From an uncultured Rikenella sp. (GTDB taxonomy: Bacteria > Bacteroidota > Bacteroidia > Bacteroidales > Rikenellaceae), in the NCBI RefSeq assembly GCF_910577125.1, contig NZ_CAJTMN010000001.1:1-64000 (forward strand): DNA of 64,000 nucleotides, given 5' to 3'. Under the pieces are notes generated by a model. That model had not been told where the DNA came from, made no database searches, and saw only the letters and a list, made by a program, of their open reading frames with translations. Positions 1-7,774 of the stretch are shown one piece after another. Made by a program: the position numbers and the translations under genes. The first letter of the stretch is position 1, and every line of letters starts with the position of its first letter.

Positions 1-1
1 C

Positions 2-85
2 AAGTACAAACCGTTGATGCCGCTTGTAGCGGAAGACCAGCTGTGCCCGCTGCTGCAGACACCCCACAACGCGCCCTCGCCGTAG
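2..85 (+). CDS. Possible 3' end of an upstream gene (partial)
   Basis: The window opens inside an open frame that ends with TAG at 83-85 and would encode 27 C-terminal residues ending in NAPSP. A second open frame runs to a TAG at 121-123, so the true frame cannot be decided from this fragment. No domain is recognisable. The assignment rests only on the absence of an earlier stop and on a less Ala-biased composition than the alternative frame. Confidence 0.25.
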   Translation, partial: KYKPLMPLVAEDQLCPLLQTPHNAPSP

Positions 86-186
86 CCGCGGTCGCAGACG
101 CCCGGGGCGGCAGCAGCATATAGCCGAGAGAGGAAACCGTATGATAATATTGTGTAATTTCGGGGCGCTTTTCGGACAAATTATCG

Positions 187-1599
187 ATGGATAAACAGAC
201 GACGATTCGAGTCTCGCTGGTCGTAGCCGTTGCGTTTTTCATGCAATTCCTCGACACCACGGCGGTCAATACGGCCATTCCGGCCATGGCCGACACGTTC
301 GGCGTGGACGTCGTGCGGCTGAGTACCGGGGTGACCTCCTATCTGATGGCGCTGGCGGTGTTTATCCCCGTGAGTGGCTGGATCGCCGAGCGGTTCGGCA
401 CCCGCCGCGTCTTTTGTTCGTCGGTCGCCTTTTTTATCCTCTCCTCTACCCTTTGCGGCACCTCGCACAGTTTGTGGCAGTTCGTGGCCTATCGCATCAT
501 GCAGGGGATGGCCGGCGCCATGATGTCGCCCGTCGGCCGGCTGGCGGTGCTCAAGACCACGCCCAAAGAGGATCTGCCCACAGCCATGAACTATATCACC
601 ATTCCGGCGCTTGTGGCTCCGATCATGGGGCCGGTCGTGGGCGGATATCTGACCTCGTTTTGGTCGTGGAGATGGATTTTTTATCTGAACGTGCCGATCG
701 GGATCGCCTGTATTTTATTGGCCTGGCACTATATTCCGGACGATATGGCACGGCCGGCGAAACGGAAATTGCCTTTCGACTGGGGAGGATTCGCATTGAG
801 CGGCCTCGCTTTGGCCGGTTTTATGTACGGCGTCGAAATGTTCAGTAAATCGGGTATTTCGTATACCTTTTCCAGCTCGGTCGTCGTGGCGAGCCTGTTG
901 CTGCTTTACTGGAATGTGAGGCATGCGGCCCGGGTGGAGACACCGCTGATCGACTATTCGGTGATGCGGGTGCGGACCTACAGCATCACGATTTGGGTCG
1001 GTTCCGTGTCGCGGATCGTGATCGGAGCCTTCCCCTATCTGGTGCCGCTGATGTTTCAGGAGGGATTCGGGTTGAGCCCGTTTCGTTCGGGGTTGCTGTT
1101 TTTGTCCACCATGGCCGGCAACCTCTCGATGAAGACGGCGACCGTATGGCTGATCCGTCGTTTCTCGTTCCGCCGCATTTTGTTGGTGAACGGCGCGTTG
1201 GTGGCTCTTTTTACCTTTCTGACCGCCCTGTTTTCGCCCGAGACCCCCGTCTGGATGATCGTTGTCACGCTGTTTTGCGCCGGTCTGGTGCGATCGATGC
1301 AGTTCAGTTCGCTGACCACTCTGGCCTTTGCCGACATCGCCGAACGGAAAATGACCTCGGCCAATACCTTATATAGTACGGTGCAACAGATGTCCACCGG
1401 AATGGGGATTGCCGTCGGAGCGGTTCTGCTGCGTTTTGCCAACCAGTTCGACGGCGGTATGCCGGGACATTACACCGTGTTGGATTTTCGGCTGGCTTTT
1501 ATGGCCGTGGCTGTTTTGGGACTCCTCCACCTGTTCGGTTATGCCTTTTTACGTCCCACGGCCGGCAATTCCGTCAGAATCAAGAAGAAAGAAGCGTAA
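187..1599 (+). CDS. MFS drug exporter, DHA2 (EmrB/QacA) family
   Basis: Predicted inner-membrane proton-coupled multidrug exporter of 470 residues, a normal DHA2 length compatible with 14 membrane spans. Visible family marks are LDTTAVNTAIPAM in helix 1 (about residues 22-34), a motif-A-like GWIAERFGTRR loop (64-74), YRIMQG (102-107), the antiporter motif-C region GPVVGGYL (148-155) and WRWIFYLNVPIG (161-172), which is typical of EmrB-like proteins. The start at 187 places the first hydrophobic helix about ten residues in. It stands alone: no EmrA-type adaptor or TolC-like channel is adjacent, so the substrate is unknown. The family call is secure; the drug specificity is not. Confidence 0.9.
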   Translation: MDKQTTIRVSLVVAVAFFMQFLDTTAVNTAIPAMADTFGVDVVRLSTGVTSYLMALAVFIPVSGWIAERFGTRRVFCSSVAFFILSSTLCGTSHSLWQFVAYRIMQGMAGAMMSPVGRLAVLKTTPKEDLPTAMNYITIPALVAPIMGPVVGGYLTSFWSWRWIFYLNVPIGIACILLAWHYIPDDMARPAKRKLPFDWGGFALSGLALAGFMYGVEMFSKSGISYTFSSSVVVASLLLLYWNVRHAARVETPLIDYSVMRVRTYSITIWVGSVSRIVIGAFPYLVPLMFQEGFGLSPFRSGLLFLSTMAGNLSMKTATVWLIRRFSFRRILLVNGALVALFTFLTALFSPETPVWMIVVTLFCAGLVRSMQFSSLTTLAFADIAERKMTSANTLYSTVQQMSTGMGIAVGAVLLRFANQFDGGMPGHYTVLDFRLAFMAVAVLGLLHLFGYAFLRPTAGNSVRIKKKEA

Positions 1600-1666
1600 G
1601 TGGCCGAAAGAACATCCGGGTGGCGGAGAACGGTGGGATGGAATTTTTGAAAAAATCGTCCGAACG

Positions 1667-1698
1667 TTTGGTAAAAGGAAAAGAAGGTCTTATATTTG
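1667..1698 (+). promoter_or_regulatory. Bacteroidota-type promoter for tRNA-Asp
   Basis: TTTG at 1667-1670, a 20-nt spacer and TATATTTG at 1691-1698 match the Bacteroidota housekeeping consensus (TTTG, about 20 nt, TAnnTTTG) exactly. The tRNA begins 32 nt after the -7 box, which implies a short 5' precursor leader. Confidence 0.8.
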
Positions 1699-1730
1699 TC
1701 CTCGCAATGCCGATTTGGGATTGTGGATTC

Positions 1731-1804
1731 GGTGCGGTAGTTCAGCTGGTTAGAATACCTGCCTGTCACGCAGGGGGTCGCGAGTTCGAGTCTCGTCCGC
1801 ACCG
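1731..1804 (+). tRNA. tRNA-Asp (GTC)
   Basis: A 74-nt cloverleaf. The acceptor stem GGTGCGG (1731-1737) pairs perfectly with CCGCACC (1797-1803), followed by discriminator G. The anticodon stem CCTGC/GCAGG (1758-1762 and 1770-1774) encloses the loop CTGTCAC with anticodon GTC at 1765-1767, and the T arm carries GTTCGAGTC. CCA is not encoded. Confidence 0.97.
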
Positions 1805-1817
1805 CGAGTTTTTTAAC

Positions 1818-1850
1818 ACGCCTCTTCTGTGGATGGAAGAGGCGTTTTTT
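1818..1850 (+). terminator. Rho-independent terminator after tRNA-Asp
   Basis: ACGCCTCTTC (1818-1827) and GAAGAGGCGT (1836-1845) form a perfect 10-bp stem with an 8-nt loop followed by a T run. It lies 14 nt downstream of the tRNA. Confidence 0.85.
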
Positions 1851-2064
1851 TATATGGGCATTGTCTGATTTTGCATGGATATTGATGAAGGGCCGGTTTC
1901 TCGGGAGGGGGACGGAAGAAAGGGGCTCGCGTTCCGAAAGCAGGATTTGGAAACGAAAAAATGTGAAATCTGACAATAAGTGTGGATTACTGACTAAAAT
2001 TTATTAATTTAGCCGCGTGAAATATCCTCTTCTGGATGGGGATTCGGGCATAAATTGAACGGAT

Positions 2065-4332
2065 ATGGATTTTGCAAAACGCAGAAAATCAGGTTTTTCG
2101 AACGGTAGAAAGCGGTCGTTGCGAGGAGTGGCGGCGGCTTTGTTGGGCTTGTTGGGGGGCAGCGTGTGGGTGGCTTTTGCGCAGGGACAAGGGCTGGGAG
2201 CACCGCAAAAACAATCCGTCGATTTCGCATTCGGTCTGGGAAATTCCGAACTGAGCGCAAATTACGGCCAGAATGCGGCGGCAATGGCCAAATTCGATAA
2301 ACTGGTGCGTGATGTAGCCAATTCGGCGTCGGCGCGCATCGACTCGGTGGTGATCACCTCTTACTCCACGGCGGCGAATCCGCTGGGGAACGTCGATGTG
2401 GCGGAACAGCGGGTGGCTGCGGTCAAGGCGTATGTCGATCCGGTGATCCGAAATTCACAGTTGCGGCAGGCGGTGGTCGTGACGGGAAATGTCGTGGCTA
2501 AAAACAATGTCATGGCACCGGATCAGGTCTTCGGGATGCTGAAAAAGGTGACCGTTACCGTTTATATGAACGGGTCGAGTCTGGCGAAGAAAGGTACTAC
2601 TAACGGCGGGGGGATGATGGGAAGCGACGAAAGTCGATATATGTCTCCGTTCGGACGAAACGATGTCTTCGGGACGACTTCGCGTCAGCAGCAGCCGGCA
2701 GCGCCTCAGGCGGATAATCGCCGGGAACAGCAACCGGTAGCGGTGGAAGTGGTGCCGGCACACACTTTCTCGGCTAAGGAACAACCGCGTCAGGAGGTGG
2801 CGGTCGCACGGCCGGCGGAACAGCCTGCCCCGGTAAAACCGGTGGTTGCAGAGCGGGAACCGGAAGTAATTTTACCGGTCGATAATAATAAATCGACCCC
2901 GAAAGACGATTATAAGAAGGAACCTGTTCGGCAGGCAGCGGTGGTAGCTGAGGCGCCGGTTGTTCGGGCAGAACCGTTGTGGGAACCGACGAAAGAGGAA
3001 AAGAAAGCGCTGGATGCGGAATTGCAACGCTTTATTGATTCTTTGGCACAACAGGAAGTGAAACGGAAACAAGAGGCGATGGCGGTGGTGACGCCTGCTC
3101 CGGTGGTTGTGGCAGAGACTCCGAAAGTTTCGAATGTGCAACCGGTGCAGCCTGTGCGGCCGGCGGTGATTGCGGACAACAGCTATGCTCAGCAGGGGCG
3201 TGATCCGGAAATCGACGCTTTGGTACAGCAACTCTTGCAGGAACAGGGAGTGGCCGCTGCAGTTGCGGCTCCTGCGGGGAGAGGAGGGGCGACGAATATC
3301 GCCGGATTGGAATTGGGTTCCAGATCCTCGGAGACGAAAGCCAATAAAGTGGTTATGGAAGAGATCAGCACTACCCTTTTGCGGGCTTCGAATGCCAAGC
3401 AGAAAGCGGTGATGGAGCTGGAGATCTCCGGTAACTCGGCTTTTGTTGCGGGGATGGCGGACGCCAAGAAGATTAAAATGAAACCGGCCAAGGCACAGAA
3501 ACAGAAAGCGGCTGTGGCTGTCGCCGAAAAGGTCGAAGTCAAGGAAAAAGAGGTACTGGCTGTCGCTCCTATTACTCCGGTTACTCCGATTGAAGTTGTT
3601 GAAAAAGAGGAAATTAAAGAACAGGAAAAGGTTAAGCCAGTCAAAGTGAAACCGGTGAAGCCGGAAAAGGCCGTGGCTATCGAAGTTGTGCCGGCTGAAG
3701 AGATGGAGACCGTGAAAATGAAAGAAGAGGTGAAGCCGGCGAAGGTGAAACCGGTGAAACCCGTTAAAGCGGAAAAACCGGCTAAGGTTAAGGTGGCACA
3801 TGAACCGATGACCTTGGTACGGCCTCTGGTAGCGGTGAAGACCAACCTGGCTTACTGGGCGGGGATTGCTGCGAATGCCGAAGTCGAATTCTACTTCGCA
3901 AAACGCTGGTCGGCGATGGTCGAAGGGGTTTATACCGATTGGAACATGAACCTCTATAAGAAACACTATGCCGTGAATGAAATCAGTCCGGAAGTGCGTT
4001 ATTGGACGACCCGGAAGGCGGGACAATATCGCGGACTGTATGTCGGGGTGTACGGACACCTGGGGCAGTTCGACTATATGTCCAAAGATCGCCTCACGGG
4101 CGGTAAGACCGGTGATTATTACGGCGCGGGGATTTCGGTAGGGGGATATCTGCCGTTCACGCCTCACTTCGGGATGGAACTCGGCTTGCGTGGGGGATAT
4201 GTACGGGCCGATTACGACCGTTATCACAAAGAAGCTTCGACCTATATATATGAATCATCGAAGTCGGCCAACTATTTTGGCCTGACGGGAGCGAAAGTTT
4301 CACTGGTATACCGTTTCGGCTTGGGTCGGTAG
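2065..4332 (+). CDS. OmpA-like / DUF3575 outer-membrane protein of a fimbrial operon
   Basis: A 755-residue protein with a signal peptide (basic N-terminus, then a Leu/Ala/Gly-rich core ending near VAFAQG, about residue 40). Residues about 55-170 resemble the OmpA-like fold found at the start of DUF3575 proteins. Residues about 175-585 form a very long Pro/Lys/Glu/Val/Ala linker with repeats of the VKPVKPEK kind. From about 589 (VAVKTNLAYWAG) to the C-terminus is a DUF3575 domain rich in alternating beta strands, ending YRFGLGR, consistent with an outer-membrane barrel. DUF3575 genes commonly precede FimB/fimbrillin genes in Bacteroidota, as here (31 nt to the next gene). Inferred role: outer-membrane anchor or platform for the fimbria. 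The linker is unusually long for the family and could cross the periplasm to peptidoglycan. Confidence 0.82.
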   Translation: MDFAKRRKSGFSNGRKRSLRGVAAALLGLLGGSVWVAFAQGQGLGAPQKQSVDFAFGLGNSELSANYGQNAAAMAKFDKLVRDVANSASARIDSVVITSYSTAANPLGNVDVAEQRVAAVKAYVDPVIRNSQLRQAVVVTGNVVAKNNVMAPDQVFGMLKKVTVTVYMNGSSLAKKGTTNGGGMMGSDESRYMSPFGRNDVFGTTSRQQQPAAPQADNRREQQPVAVEVVPAHTFSAKEQPRQEVAVARPAEQPAPVKPVVAEREPEVILPVDNNKSTPKDDYKKEPVRQAAVVAEAPVVRAEPLWEPTKEEKKALDAELQRFIDSLAQQEVKRKQEAMAVVTPAPVVVAETPKVSNVQPVQPVRPAVIADNSYAQQGRDPEIDALVQQLLQEQGVAAAVAAPAGRGGATNIAGLELGSRSSETKANKVVMEEISTTLLRASNAKQKAVMELEISGNSAFVAGMADAKKIKMKPAKAQKQKAAVAVAEKVEVKEKEVLAVAPITPVTPIEVVEKEEIKEQEKVKPVKVKPVKPEKAVAIEVVPAEEMETVKMKEEVKPAKVKPVKPVKAEKPAKVKVAHEPMTLVRPLVAVKTNLAYWAGIAANAEVEFYFAKRWSAMVEGVYTDWNMNLYKKHYAVNEISPEVRYWTTRKAGQYRGLYVGVYGHLGQFDYMSKDRLTGGKTGDYYGAGISVGGYLPFTPHFGMELGLRGGYVRADYDRYHKEASTYIYESSKSANYFGLTGAKVSLVYRFGLGR

Positions 4333-4363
4333 TAATTTTTGAATAGGGAAACGCAGATTTATC

Positions 4364-5338
4364 ATGAACAAGATACTACATTTCGGAAGATCGAAAAAGA
4401 TGGGGGTGATTGTCATGGCTGTGGCGGCTGTGTGGAGCGGTTTGGGGACGACTTCGTGTGTCAGACGGAGTTTGTACACCAAGCCGGACGAAGGGCGGGT
4501 GATCGTGAACTTCGACTGGAAAAATCAGGTCGAAGGGACGACGAAACCGGAAAAGATGTCGGTCTATTTGTATGGTGAGGGCGGTACCTTGGTGCGCGGC
4601 GAGAGCGGAGAAGACGGCTCATATCAGGGGACGGTGGCGTCGGGAAAATATAAGGTATTGGCTTTTAATGAAGGAATAGAGGGGGTTGCATTTGCTGATG
4701 TCGAAAATTTTGAAAACGCGTATGCCTATGCGCTGCCGTTGTACAATAAGGCCGCATCGGAAGAACAGTGGATCAAGGAGGCGGGGGGATGGCTGTATAG
4801 TGCGCAGTTCGGTGAATTGACCGTTGAAAAAGAAGATACCATACGGACGACAATGACTCCGGCGCCGCGGATGCAACACGTGATGGTGAAGATTCTCGTG
4901 AACGGCGATGCGGATAAGGTGACCGGATTGCAAATGGCCTTGACGGGAGTCGCTTCTTCGATTCGGTTGTGCTCGGGAGAATGTACCGGGGGATATAAGG
5001 CGATGGTACCGCTGACCCCTGAGGTGAAACAGGTGGATGGATCTGTGCTCTATTCGGCAAATACCCTGATTTTCGGAATCCAGCCTGCAGAGGGAGGGGA
5101 ACAGGGGGCGAATAGTGTGCGGCTGGATCTGAACTTCGATAATGGCGGATCTCAGGCGATCGAAGCTGAGATCGGGCCGGAAAGTATCGACAATCCGGCG
5201 GCGGCAGAGATTACGATCGATATCGATGTGGAAGTTTCGGCCACTTCGGAAGGAGGTTTTACGGCTCAAATTACGGACTTCCAGGTGACGACCGACGATA
5301 TGATTGTGGACAACCGGCCGAATGGTGAGGGGAATTAG
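4364..5338 (+). CDS. FimB/Mfa2-like (DUF5119-type) fimbrial lipoprotein
   Basis: 324 residues, second gene of the fimbrial operon. A signal sequence ends at GLGTTSC, a relaxed lipobox putting the lipidated Cys near residue 29. The mature part opens with RVIVNFDWKN, then KMSVYLYGEGG and SGKYKVLAFNEG, the strand pattern of the FimB/Mfa2 and DUF5119 families that cap or anchor fimbriae at the outer membrane. Its place between the DUF3575 gene and two fimbrillins supports an anchor or assembly role rather than a major-subunit role. The choice between FimB and DUF5119 naming is uncertain without a profile search. Confidence 0.75.
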   Translation: MNKILHFGRSKKMGVIVMAVAAVWSGLGTTSCVRRSLYTKPDEGRVIVNFDWKNQVEGTTKPEKMSVYLYGEGGTLVRGESGEDGSYQGTVASGKYKVLAFNEGIEGVAFADVENFENAYAYALPLYNKAASEEQWIKEAGGWLYSAQFGELTVEKEDTIRTTMTPAPRMQHVMVKILVNGDADKVTGLQMALTGVASSIRLCSGECTGGYKAMVPLTPEVKQVDGSVLYSANTLIFGIQPAEGGEQGANSVRLDLNFDNGGSQAIEAEIGPESIDNPAAAEITIDIDVEVSATSEGGFTAQITDFQVTTDDMIVDNRPNGEGN

Positions 5339-5394
5339 AGGTTAGTATTGTGCGGGGGATTTTGCACGAATTAAATTAATCGGGGGAAATATAG

Positions 5395-6315
5395 ATGATT
5401 ATGAAAAAAATCACTTGGTTCTCGGCCTTTGCGGCGATCTGTGCCGTGGCTGTAGGAGTGAGCGGTTGTACCAAAAAAGAGCTGAGGATGCCGGAAGGCG
5501 AAAAGTCTCAGTTGTTTCTGACCGGGAAAACCCAGCAGATGGGAGGAACCAAGGCACAACAGCAGGTGACTACTACCCTACCCTTGGCGAATGGAGTGGA
5601 AACCGGGATATATGTTGTGAATCGGACTTCGGGGGAAAGCGTGGAGACGGCGGGAGTATCGAATCTGAAACATGTGGCGAATGCTTCGGGAGGATTGGAC
5701 AATACCGGAGATCCGATTATCTTGACTACGGGGTGGGAGTACGATATGATCGCTTACGGGCCGCATGACCCGGCGGTGGTGGCGGCTGACGGAGTCAAGG
5801 TGGAGCATGGGAAAGATATGATCTGGGCGAAAAGCGAAAAGGAAAAACCCAATGCAAAGACACACAGCACCGCGTTGACTTTCCAGCATAAAGTATCGCA
5901 AATTCAGTTCGAACTGGTGAACGGTGGGGATACGGGCGATGGAAAGAGTGTGGATCTGACGGGAGCCACTTTTAAAGTGACCGGATTTGTTAAGGACGGG
6001 ACTGTAGATTTAGCCACCGGAGAATTGGTGCTCGGGGCGGTCGATCCGACGATCGTTTTGACCGGGATCAATAACACAGACCTGAAGACGGATGTAATCT
6101 ATTTCGTGCCGGGAGAAAATATGCAGTTGAATGCCGAAGTGACTTTGGCCGATGGGACTACCTTCTCGGGGGTATATACCAAGAAGTTCCAGAGCGGGAT
6201 GCACTATAAGGTTTCCATTAAAGTGGTCGACCGGGATACCGATTTGGATATGGACGACAGCACGTTGCTTCCGTGGGAAGACGAAGAAGAGGGAGATTTG
6301 GAGCTGGGGCAATAA
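5395..6315 (+). CDS. Fimbrillin family lipoprotein (Mfa-like), copy 1
   Basis: 306 residues, a predicted lipoprotein with lipobox VSGC (Cys25 from the ATG at 5395; an in-frame ATG at 5401 gives a two-residue shorter form). Fimbrillin-family segments are visible: GIYVVNRTSG, a TGWEYDMIAYGP strand, VEHGKDMIWAK, LTFQHKVSQIQFEL and FKVTGFVKDGTVDLATGEL. These are the two transthyretin-like beta domains of Mfa/Bacteroidales fimbrillins. The protein is presumably exported as a lipoprotein and polymerised at the cell surface after proteolytic maturation. It lies 56 nt after the FimB-like gene and is paralogous to the next gene, so the two probably form different subunits (stalk and tip or accessory). 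Confidence 0.82.
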   Translation: MIMKKITWFSAFAAICAVAVGVSGCTKKELRMPEGEKSQLFLTGKTQQMGGTKAQQQVTTTLPLANGVETGIYVVNRTSGESVETAGVSNLKHVANASGGLDNTGDPIILTTGWEYDMIAYGPHDPAVVAADGVKVEHGKDMIWAKSEKEKPNAKTHSTALTFQHKVSQIQFELVNGGDTGDGKSVDLTGATFKVTGFVKDGTVDLATGELVLGAVDPTIVLTGINNTDLKTDVIYFVPGENMQLNAEVTLADGTTFSGVYTKKFQSGMHYKVSIKVVDRDTDLDMDDSTLLPWEDEEEGDLELGQ

Positions 6316-6386
6316 ATACAAAATAGAAAGAACGAATTGAAATTTGCCCCTCGGGCATCTTATCTTCAAATATCGAGAGTGAGATT

Positions 6387-7298
6387 ATGAAAACGTTTTA
6401 CGTACTTGCGGCTCTTCTGCTGACTGCGACCGGTTGTACCAAACAGGACAAAGGGATCGAGGGGGCGCCGTCCCAGTTGGTTTTGAGCGGGCAAGTGACC
6501 TTCAGCGATAATGACGACGCGGGAGCTTCTTCCTCTTCTGTAGCTGCGGCGAAACCGCTCGAAACGCGGGCTGGAGGACAATTGCCGGCGAATACGAATC
6601 TGGGGGTTTATATTCTGAAGACTCCGGCGACACCGGGGTCAGCGAATGTGAACTACGCTGAGTGGAAAAACCTGCCGTTCGTTTGCACTTCGAGCGGTCA
6701 GATTACCTTGACGGGAGGCACGGGCGTCGTTTTGACCTCGGGGACGAAGTACGATATTTTTGCATATGCCCCGCAGGTGCAAAATGTGGCTGATGCCAAA
6801 CGGATTCCGGTGAGCCACGGGACGGATATCCTGTGGGGGAAAAAGACGGTGGATGCGGTACCGGGGACGACGCGGGTGAACCTGGAATTCAGACATGCCG
6901 GTTCGCAGATCGGTTTCAAGTTGAAACCTAAGGATGGTGTCACGATGGATTTGACCCCCGCCAAGATGACGGTTACCGGTTTTTATAAGACCGGGACGTT
7001 GGATTTGGAGACGGGGAAGATTACCGGGGCGGATCCGACAGAGAAATTGACGGATAAGACGGGGGCGAAATCGTATGTTCTGGCGACGGGCGAGGAGATG
7101 ACGGTAAATGTGATAGTGACGGATATTCCGGGTCAGGAGCTGCCTTTTACCGGTTCCTGTAAATTGACTCTCAAACCGGGGAAACCGTATCTTTATAACA
7201 TTACGCTGAATCCGAATGGTGCAGCTCAGGTTAAATTTGATCCAGTGGTGGTGGATTGGGAAGATGTGGAAGCTGATAATGATCTGATTATCAAGTAA
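6387..7298 (+). CDS. Fimbrillin family lipoprotein (Mfa-like), copy 2
   Basis: 303 residues, lipobox ATGC with Cys17. It aligns by eye with the preceding gene: NLGVYILKTPA, LTSGTKYDIFAYAPQ, VSHGTDILWGKK, LEFRHAGSQIGFKL and MTVTGFYKTGTLDLETGKI, then a shared acidic end (VVDWEDVEADND). An ETRAGGQ stretch near residue 54 offers an Arg position where gingipain-like maturation proteases cut related fimbrillins; this is inference. It is the last gene of the fimbrial operon, followed at once by a strong hairpin. The tandem paralogy suggests duplication followed by subunit specialisation. Confidence 0.82.
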   Translation: MKTFYVLAALLLTATGCTKQDKGIEGAPSQLVLSGQVTFSDNDDAGASSSSVAAAKPLETRAGGQLPANTNLGVYILKTPATPGSANVNYAEWKNLPFVCTSSGQITLTGGTGVVLTSGTKYDIFAYAPQVQNVADAKRIPVSHGTDILWGKKTVDAVPGTTRVNLEFRHAGSQIGFKLKPKDGVTMDLTPAKMTVTGFYKTGTLDLETGKITGADPTEKLTDKTGAKSYVLATGEEMTVNVIVTDIPGQELPFTGSCKLTLKPGKPYLYNITLNPNGAAQVKFDPVVVDWEDVEADNDLIIK

Positions 7299-7315
7299 AC
7301 TTTACAGATAATTAA

Positions 7316-7370
7316 AACAACAGCAGCGGTCGGTATTTGGGAGAATACCGACCGCTGCTGTTGTTTGCGG
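7316..7370 (+). terminator. Terminator of the fimbrial operon
   Basis: A perfect 23-bp inverted repeat (7316-7338 and 7345-7367) with a 6-nt loop begins 18 nt after the last fimbrillin stop and ends in TTGTTTG. It is unusually long for an intrinsic terminator. Confidence 0.85.
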
Positions 7371-7393
7371 GTCTCACGGTGGAATGATCGGTA

Positions 7394-7597
7394 CTACTCT
7401 GCCCTTTCAGACAATCGAAACACATTGTGGAATCGATTGACGTGCCGGATGTAATCTCGCATGAAATCGTTTGATTTCTCAATCGAATTCATGATGATCT
7501 CCCGTCCGAATAAGGCCGAATCGAGGATAAGCTCAATAGGCCGGATCTTTGGGATCATCTTATTTGCAGCAGAACGACCGGCTGACAGCCGACACAA
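7394..7597 (-). other. Unassigned stretch with a 67-codon minus-strand ORF
   Basis: The intergenic stretch 7371-7682 holds no recognised gene. The only candidate is a 67-codon minus-strand frame that includes LFGREIIMNSIEKSNDF. Its composition is less GC-driven than the shadow frames elsewhere. It has no recognisable domain, no clear promoter and no partner, so it may be a degraded gene remnant or chance. Confidence 0.2.
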
Positions 7598-7682
7598 CGG
7601 ACTTCTTGATCATCCATCCTTTTTACTCTTGTGCTCCAACGATTTCTGTAAGAATTGGTTCAATTCCGGGGAATGTGGGGCG

Positions 7683-7721
7683 GAAAAATAACCCGTTGTC
7701 CGGGCAAAGAGACAACGGGTT
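7683..7721 (-). terminator. Terminator of the phosphate transporter gene
   Basis: AACCCGTTGTC (7690-7700) and GACAACGGGTT (7711-7721) form a perfect 11-bp stem. On the minus strand it is followed by ATTTTT. It lies about 55 nt past the stop of the minus-strand transporter. Confidence 0.85.
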
Positions 7722-7774
7722 GAATGTTCCCAAACGGGGAATTTTGGTGCGTGTCGCAACTCACGGCAACCGGA

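Noticed and set aside
86..186. Additional gene between the window start and the MFS exporter
   Set aside because: Only about 100 nt, with no start codon followed by a plausible frame.
2872..4227. 451-codon antisense frame in the DUF3575 gene
   Set aside because: It mirrors the low-complexity linker and is His/Arg/Phe-rich, with no domain.
1731..7298. Fimbrial cluster as an island integrated at tRNA-Asp
   Set aside because: No integrase and no repeated tRNA 3' end could be found in the window.
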